Positions 40,585-44,839 of a stretch of DNA of 44,839 nt are shown in pieces. Positions within the stretch are counted from its first letter, which is position 1; each line of letters begins with the position of its first letter. A program made the translations under genes and the position numbers. Origin of the DNA: a virus. The stretch spans positions 1-44,839 of IMG/VR virus record IMGVR_UViG_3300036845_000316; one strand, 5' to 3'. Below the pieces are notes generated by a model that was given only the letters and a program-made list of their open reading frames with translations, did not search any database and had not been told where the DNA came from.

Positions 40585-41618
40585 TTCTCGCGCGGCTTCT
40601 CTTTGCGCTCGGCCTTGTTCTCGCCGCCGTCAACCATGCGCCCGCCAATCTCATTCAGGCCGGGACAAGTGCGGGTGGCTGTGCCGCATCGCCAACGCTC
40701 GTCACCGCCACGGGCAACGGTGTCTACACGATGCCGGCAGCGTGCAATCATCTCACAATTCGGGCAATTGCCGGGGGCGGCGGCGGTGCGACAGCGACGG
40801 CGGCAATTGCCGGGGGCGGCGGCGGTAGCGGCGAGTTCCGTGAACAAGACACCGTCTCGATCTCCGCTGGCACGAACGTCAATTATTCAAATGGAGCTGG
40901 CGGCGGCATCTCTGCGGCAGGCACCAAGAGTTGTGTTGGTGGCTCGGGAGCTGATGGCTGCTCCAGCCCAACCGTTCAAGCGAATGGGGGCGCAGGTAGT
41001 GCTGCGAACACCGGTGTCGGCGGGGCTGGTGGCACTGGAGGCACGGGATCGAGTGCCAGCAACGATGGTGGCGCTGGAGGGACTTGTGGCGGCAGTAGCG
41101 GCGTTGGAGCCTGCGGCGGAGCCGGAGCCGGTGGGCCTGATGGCGTGGGCAAGGCGGGGGGCAGTTCAAACGCTGCCGGAAATTCTGCGGGTGCCGGAGG
41201 TGGTGGCTCTGACGGTGGAACGGCGGGCGGCACCCCCAACGCCGCCATTACGAGCGGCGTTGGGGGTAATAACTTCGCCGGAACTGGTGGTGCCGCCGGA
41301 GTCGCGCAAGATACGCCGGGCATCAATGGAACGAATGGCGGCGGCGGTTCAGGTGGTGGCGCTGAGATTGCAAGCACGACCGGACTGATGGTCGGAGGCA
41401 ACGGCTCGCTTGGTGCGATAGCTGCTTTTGGTGGATCAGCCGGCCCTGGTGGCGGCGGCGGCGGGGGCGGGGGAGTCAACGGCCCGGGAACAGGTGCCGC
41501 TGGGGGCATCGGTGGCGGCTGTGGTGGTGGTGGTGGTGGTGGTGCTTTTGGCGTCACAGCAAAGGGCGCCGGTGGGGTTGGCGGCGCTGGTTGCCTTTAT
41601 CTGGTTCCATCGACTTAG
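40581..41618 (+). CDS. Exported glycine-rich fibre protein, 345 aa
   Basis: GTG start. Signal peptide MILARLLFALGLVLAAVNHA. Then TLVTATGNGVYTMPAACNHL, a sandwich start like that in the 36319 fibre, followed by about 250 residues of polyglycine-like loops. A 25-bp repeat at 40763 and 40802 duplicates 13 residues. Probably a paralogue of the 36319 fibre with an added export signal. Confidence 0.75.
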   Translation: MILARLLFALGLVLAAVNHAPANLIQAGTSAGGCAASPTLVTATGNGVYTMPAACNHLTIRAIAGGGGGATATAAIAGGGGGSGEFREQDTVSISAGTNVNYSNGAGGGISAAGTKSCVGGSGADGCSSPTVQANGGAGSAANTGVGGAGGTGGTGSSASNDGGAGGTCGGSSGVGACGGAGAGGPDGVGKAGGSSNAAGNSAGAGGGGSDGGTAGGTPNAAITSGVGGNNFAGTGGAAGVAQDTPGINGTNGGGGSGGGAEIASTTGLMVGGNGSLGAIAAFGGSAGPGGGGGGGGGVNGPGTGAAGGIGGGCGGGGGGGAFGVTAKGAGGVGGAGCLYLVPST

Positions 41619-41626
41619 GAGTTCTC

Positions 41627-44600
41627 GTGCGCGCTGTTCTGGCGTTCCTGCTAGCGGTTTTCTTTGTAGTTCCGTCCTCCGACGCACGGTTCTTCGGCCG
41701 TTCCGCAGGTGGTGGCCCCACAGCGATCACATGCACGATCTCGGCGGTCACGCTAACCGGCAACTCGTTCCTGGGTGGGTCGGGCACGGGCACGACAGTC
41801 GGAACGATCACGGTCACTGACAGCGGTACATGCGGCACGCCGTCGCTTGCGCTCACTGGGACTGATGCTGCGCATTTTCAGATCACTGGATCGTCGCCGA
41901 CGTGGACGCTGAAGACTTTCGGCACCGTCTCACCGGGAAGTTACTCGATCACGATCACTGCCTCGGCGACCGGGGCTGCGCCCTTCCCGCAGGCCGAGTC
42001 GATCACCGGAACCGGCATCACCGGGGTCACGCTCAGCAACAACAGCTTTACGGGCGGGTCGCCCTCAGGAACGGTTGTCGGCGCTGTCGGCGTCACCGAG
42101 CTCGGCGGCACGTTTGGCGGCACGCTGGCAATCAGCGGTGCCGATGCAGCTAGTTTTCAACTCAGCAGTTCGTCGCTGCCGAGCAATCTCGAAACCAACG
42201 GCATTGTCCCGAGCGCGACCTACAGCATCAACATTGTCGCGACGCAGGGCGGCGTCGGTGGCTCGCCCTTCACGCAAGCGCTGACGATCCACGGCAACGG
42301 CGGCGACACGCTGCTGACCACGCGGACACCGACCAATGTTGATCCGCAAGGCACGACCGTCGCCAGCGGTGACGCCATCCGCTTTGGGGCTGGCTTTGCG
42401 CGCGCCGATGTGCCCAGCGGCTCGATCCTCAAGGTCAAGGACGCGGGCGGCAACACGCTGGGGTGCCAGTACGACGCGCGAGTGACGTGGCCGGACGGCT
42501 CGCTCGCCTTCGCCGAGGTGCTTTGCTACACGGCGCGGTCGATCTCCACGACCGAGACACTCTCGATCTACAAGGACGGCACGCCAGCCGGGTGGCCGAC
42601 GACGCTGCCCGGCAGCAAGACCAAAGCACAGCTCATCACTGACTTGGCATCTTTCACCGGGGCGCAGAGCCTCAATCTGCAACTCACCAGCGTCGCGATC
42701 CTGTCAGGGAACTCGCCCACAGCGGGGACAGTTGGATCGGGCACCTGGGACTGCAACGTCAATGACCTGCTAAACCCCGGCAACAACGCCGCCGTGGGTG
42801 CGGTCTTCGAAGTCATCAACCAAGGCTCGAATGCCATCGGGTTCAAGGCTTACGGAAAGTACACCGACGACTCGACACCCTCTCAGGCGCACGACCATCT
42901 GCGCTGTGAGTTTCAAATCTGGCTCTGGCTCAATCCTTCGACCGGCGCAATCGTCGATGTCGAGTACATGCCGATATGGCACAACTGCCCGATCATCGCG
43001 ACGAGCCAGTGCGACCGCTACAACTTCAACTGGGCGCTGCGCAACGGCTCGACGGTCATCGACAGCGGCGCGACACCGCACGGCGCTCCGTTGGTCAATG
43101 TTTCGTCGGTTAACGTCTCTGGCACGACGGCAACGATTGTCACGGCAGCCTCGCACGGAATGGTCACGGGGGACTGGACATGCATCCAAGGCACTCTCTA
43201 TGCGCCGATAAATAGCTCAATCTTATGCGAAGGGCCGCTTCAAGCAACTGTTACGAACGGCACGACCTTCACGGTTCAAGTGCCTTCGGCCACGGCCAGC
43301 GTCGGAGCGCAAGGTACGATTGAAGGGTACGGTGGTCTGTCGGGCCGCATGGGTATGCTGCTGGCGACCGCTGACGCTAGGCCCCGATGGATTAACGGTT
43401 CCACGATCACGCCGACGCTGGAATACGGTCTCGATCAGAGCGCGCGGCATTATTATTCTGCCTCGACCATGCTGCCGGCGTGGGACTCAACGGTAGTTTC
43501 GACGACGGCTCGCGCCGTTACCTATCTGGCATCATCGATCACGTCGGGGGCAGGAAGCGCGACACTCCACAGCAATACTGGCTTCCCCTGCAACAATCAG
43601 GGGGCATTTGAGATTTACATCGAACAGGAAAGCATCGGGGTCGGCAACTGCAACAACACCACGACATTGACGCTGAACACGCGAGGCGCGAACTCCACTG
43701 TTGCAACGGCGCATTCGGCCGGCGCTCCCGTCACAGTTCAGGATATTCCCTATACGCCATTCTTCAAAGCGAACTGGACTGCACAGCAGGTAGACGGAGT
43801 AAATAGCTCATTCACTCATGCTGGACCGTATTATTTCATAACAGTTGTGGATGCGCCGGGTGAAGCGTGGTGGCTCGGTGTTACTGATGAAATATCAGCC
43901 TATAGCTTCTCTAATATTACATGGAAGCGGTATGCTCGCACGAGTGCATTGGCTGAGTCGTATTCATTGGCGCATGAGTATTTCGACGATGCCACAGGAC
44001 GCTCGCCGGTTACTCTATCTGGCAGTTATACAGGGCTGACGAATGTTGGAACGAGTACTTATTACCAAAAACCGTCTAACTTCACGAATGTCACTGATTG
44101 GGTAACGGCCTACAATGCCGACATTGTTTTTGTCGGCCTCGCCGTTGGCACTACTGCCGCGCCTAATTATCACGATACGACGCACCAGCCGCATCCTGCG
44201 GTCACGATGTATGCGACTGAGGGTTATCGTTACAACCTCGATCTCGTGTTCCGCGAAGCGAATGCCTCGTTTGCTTGGGGATTTGCAGAGCCAGATGGCC
44301 TGAGTGGGACAAACCGGGTTCGCAGGAAGCCCGGCCACGCCAGCGGCACAATCTACAACAACGTTGTGCTCGGCAGCGCGACGGCTGCGCGTGACGACGC
44401 CTGGGGCTTTATGTCGGTCGTGTGGGCCGCGACCTTCGCTCCCGATACTTTCGCTGATGGTAGCGCGGCCAGTGAGCAGGCGTATTTCCGGGACTCGATC
44501 AAGCAGACCGTCGCCTGGGTCAGCGATCTTGTTACTAATCAGTACACCACGCCGATGAAGACAGGCGGCGTCTGGAACTTCCCGCATCAGGGCGGAACAG

Positions 44601-44839
44601 CATCTGGCTGGGGCGGCCCTTGGGATTTGCGCGGAGCTTATGAGTGTACTGATGAGCTGTGGTTGCATGGATATCTCATAGCCGCCACAGCGCAGGCACA
44701 ACGGACGTTCAGCGATAATACGAGCTTTAACACCGACTTAGCTTCAACTGCCCGGCTATTCGCTAATCTTTATACGAACTGGCACGCCCAGGGCGGCGAG
44801 GCGTGGATGCTTGGCAATTCGTTCAGTAATATCGCCGGG
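41627..44839 (+). CDS. Giant tail spike with signal peptide and possible depolymerase domain
   Basis: GTG start with AGGAG five bases upstream; runs off the contig and resumes at base 2 (1358 aa). Signal MRAVLAFLLAVFFVVPSSDA. Two tandem cadherin-like modules (VTLTGNSFLGGSGTGTTVG and VTLSNNSFTGGSPSGTVVG, with GADAASFQL). Later a TAASHGMVTGDWTC module and one with IEQESIGVGN...TRGANSTVATAHSAG, both common in tails. A C-terminal third with NYHDTTHQPHPAVTMYATEG, ARDDAWGFMSVVWAATFAPD and GPWDLRGAYECTDELWLHGY resembles alpha-toroid glycan-degrading proteins. Likely attacks host capsule or O-antigen; the catalytic site is not proven. Confidence 0.75.
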   Translation, partial: MRAVLAFLLAVFFVVPSSDARFFGRSAGGGPTAITCTISAVTLTGNSFLGGSGTGTTVGTITVTDSGTCGTPSLALTGTDAAHFQITGSSPTWTLKTFGTVSPGSYSITITASATGAAPFPQAESITGTGITGVTLSNNSFTGGSPSGTVVGAVGVTELGGTFGGTLAISGADAASFQLSSSSLPSNLETNGIVPSATYSINIVATQGGVGGSPFTQALTIHGNGGDTLLTTRTPTNVDPQGTTVASGDAIRFGAGFARADVPSGSILKVKDAGGNTLGCQYDARVTWPDGSLAFAEVLCYTARSISTTETLSIYKDGTPAGWPTTLPGSKTKAQLITDLASFTGAQSLNLQLTSVAILSGNSPTAGTVGSGTWDCNVNDLLNPGNNAAVGAVFEVINQGSNAIGFKAYGKYTDDSTPSQAHDHLRCEFQIWLWLNPSTGAIVDVEYMPIWHNCPIIATSQCDRYNFNWALRNGSTVIDSGATPHGAPLVNVSSVNVSGTTATIVTAASHGMVTGDWTCIQGTLYAPINSSILCEGPLQATVTNGTTFTVQVPSATASVGAQGTIEGYGGLSGRMGMLLATADARPRWINGSTITPTLEYGLDQSARHYYSASTMLPAWDSTVVSTTARAVTYLASSITSGAGSATLHSNTGFPCNNQGAFEIYIEQESIGVGNCNNTTTLTLNTRGANSTVATAHSAGAPVTVQDIPYTPFFKANWTAQQVDGVNSSFTHAGPYYFITVVDAPGEAWWLGVTDEISAYSFSNITWKRYARTSALAESYSLAHEYFDDATGRSPVTLSGSYTGLTNVGTSTYYQKPSNFTNVTDWVTAYNADIVFVGLAVGTTAAPNYHDTTHQPHPAVTMYATEGYRYNLDLVFREANASFAWGFAEPDGLSGTNRVRRKPGHASGTIYNNVVLGSATAARDDAWGFMSVVWAATFAPDTFADGSAASEQAYFRDSIKQTVAWVSDLVTNQYTTPMKTGGVWNFPHQGGTASGWGGPWDLRGAYECTDELWLHGYLIAATAQAQRTFSDNTSFNTDLASTARLFANLYTNWHAQGGEAWMLGNSFSNIAG
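44713..44839. repeat. Right copy of 127-bp terminal direct repeat
   Basis: Identical to 1-127; marks closure of the circular assembly. Confidence 0.95.

Noticed and set aside
1-44839. tRNA genes and insertion sequences
   Set aside because: No cloverleaf with a credible T-arm and no transposase or terminal inverted repeats were noticed by eye.

Overview
The window looks like one complete genome of a short-tailed, podovirus-like bacteriophage. Its first 127 bases recur exactly as its last 127 bases, and one reading frame runs unbroken across that junction. The unique genome is therefore 44,712 bp, circular or circularly permuted. The DNA is GC-rich. The host is probably an alphaproteobacterium, perhaps Hyphomicrobiales; this rests only on base composition and protein style and is weak.

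Layout, taking the map as circular. (1) 23.25-37.1 kb, rightward: small membrane/lysis-type genes, large terminase, portal, scaffold-like protein, N4-gp56-type major capsid, minor virion proteins, gp11-like adaptor, large tail hub and a glycine-rich fibre. (2) 37.1-44.8 kb and on through 1-991: an unusual run of fibre/spike-like proteins, most with N-terminal signal peptides, ending in a 1358-residue spike with a possible depolymerase domain. A leftward O-antigen-ligase-like gene sits inside this run. (3) 1.0-8.5 kb, rightward: a membrane protein, an acetyltransferase, three internal virion (DNA-ejection) proteins, one with a lysozyme-like domain, and an ATP-grasp enzyme. (4) 8.5-17.0 kb, leftward: about two dozen mostly tiny, stop/start-overlapping early genes, then an Erf annealing protein and a YqaJ-type exonuclease. 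Five genes here share a short conserved leader with a GAGGTTTTT ribosome-binding core. (5) 17.05-18.9 kb, rightward: a two-domain HTH regulator, a RusA-like resolvase and a RepA-like helicase, divergent from the exonuclease with overlapping promoters. (6) 18.9-21.8 kb, leftward: accessory genes, including an alanine-rich tetrapeptide-repeat protein and a tyrosine-phosphatase-like enzyme. (7) 21.8-23.2 kb: a non-coding, hairpin-rich, possible origin region, then a RepL-like winged-helix protein.

How it works together: exonuclease, Erf and RusA form a recombination set, while RepA-like and RepL-like proteins point to helicase/initiator replication that borrows the host polymerase. I see no DNA polymerase, RNA polymerase, integrase or classical endolysin. 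Virion genes are tightly packed with start/stop overlaps and many GTG or TTG starts. Several genes appear to lack any ATG, GTG or TTG at their natural N-terminus.

Most interesting: the cassette of signal-peptide-bearing fibre-like proteins around a degenerate O-antigen ligase; the repeated early leader; beta-domain inserts in capsid and tail proteins; candidate ACG/CTG/ATA starts; and the divergent switch with a possibly leaderless regulator. Functions come from motif reading without database searches.
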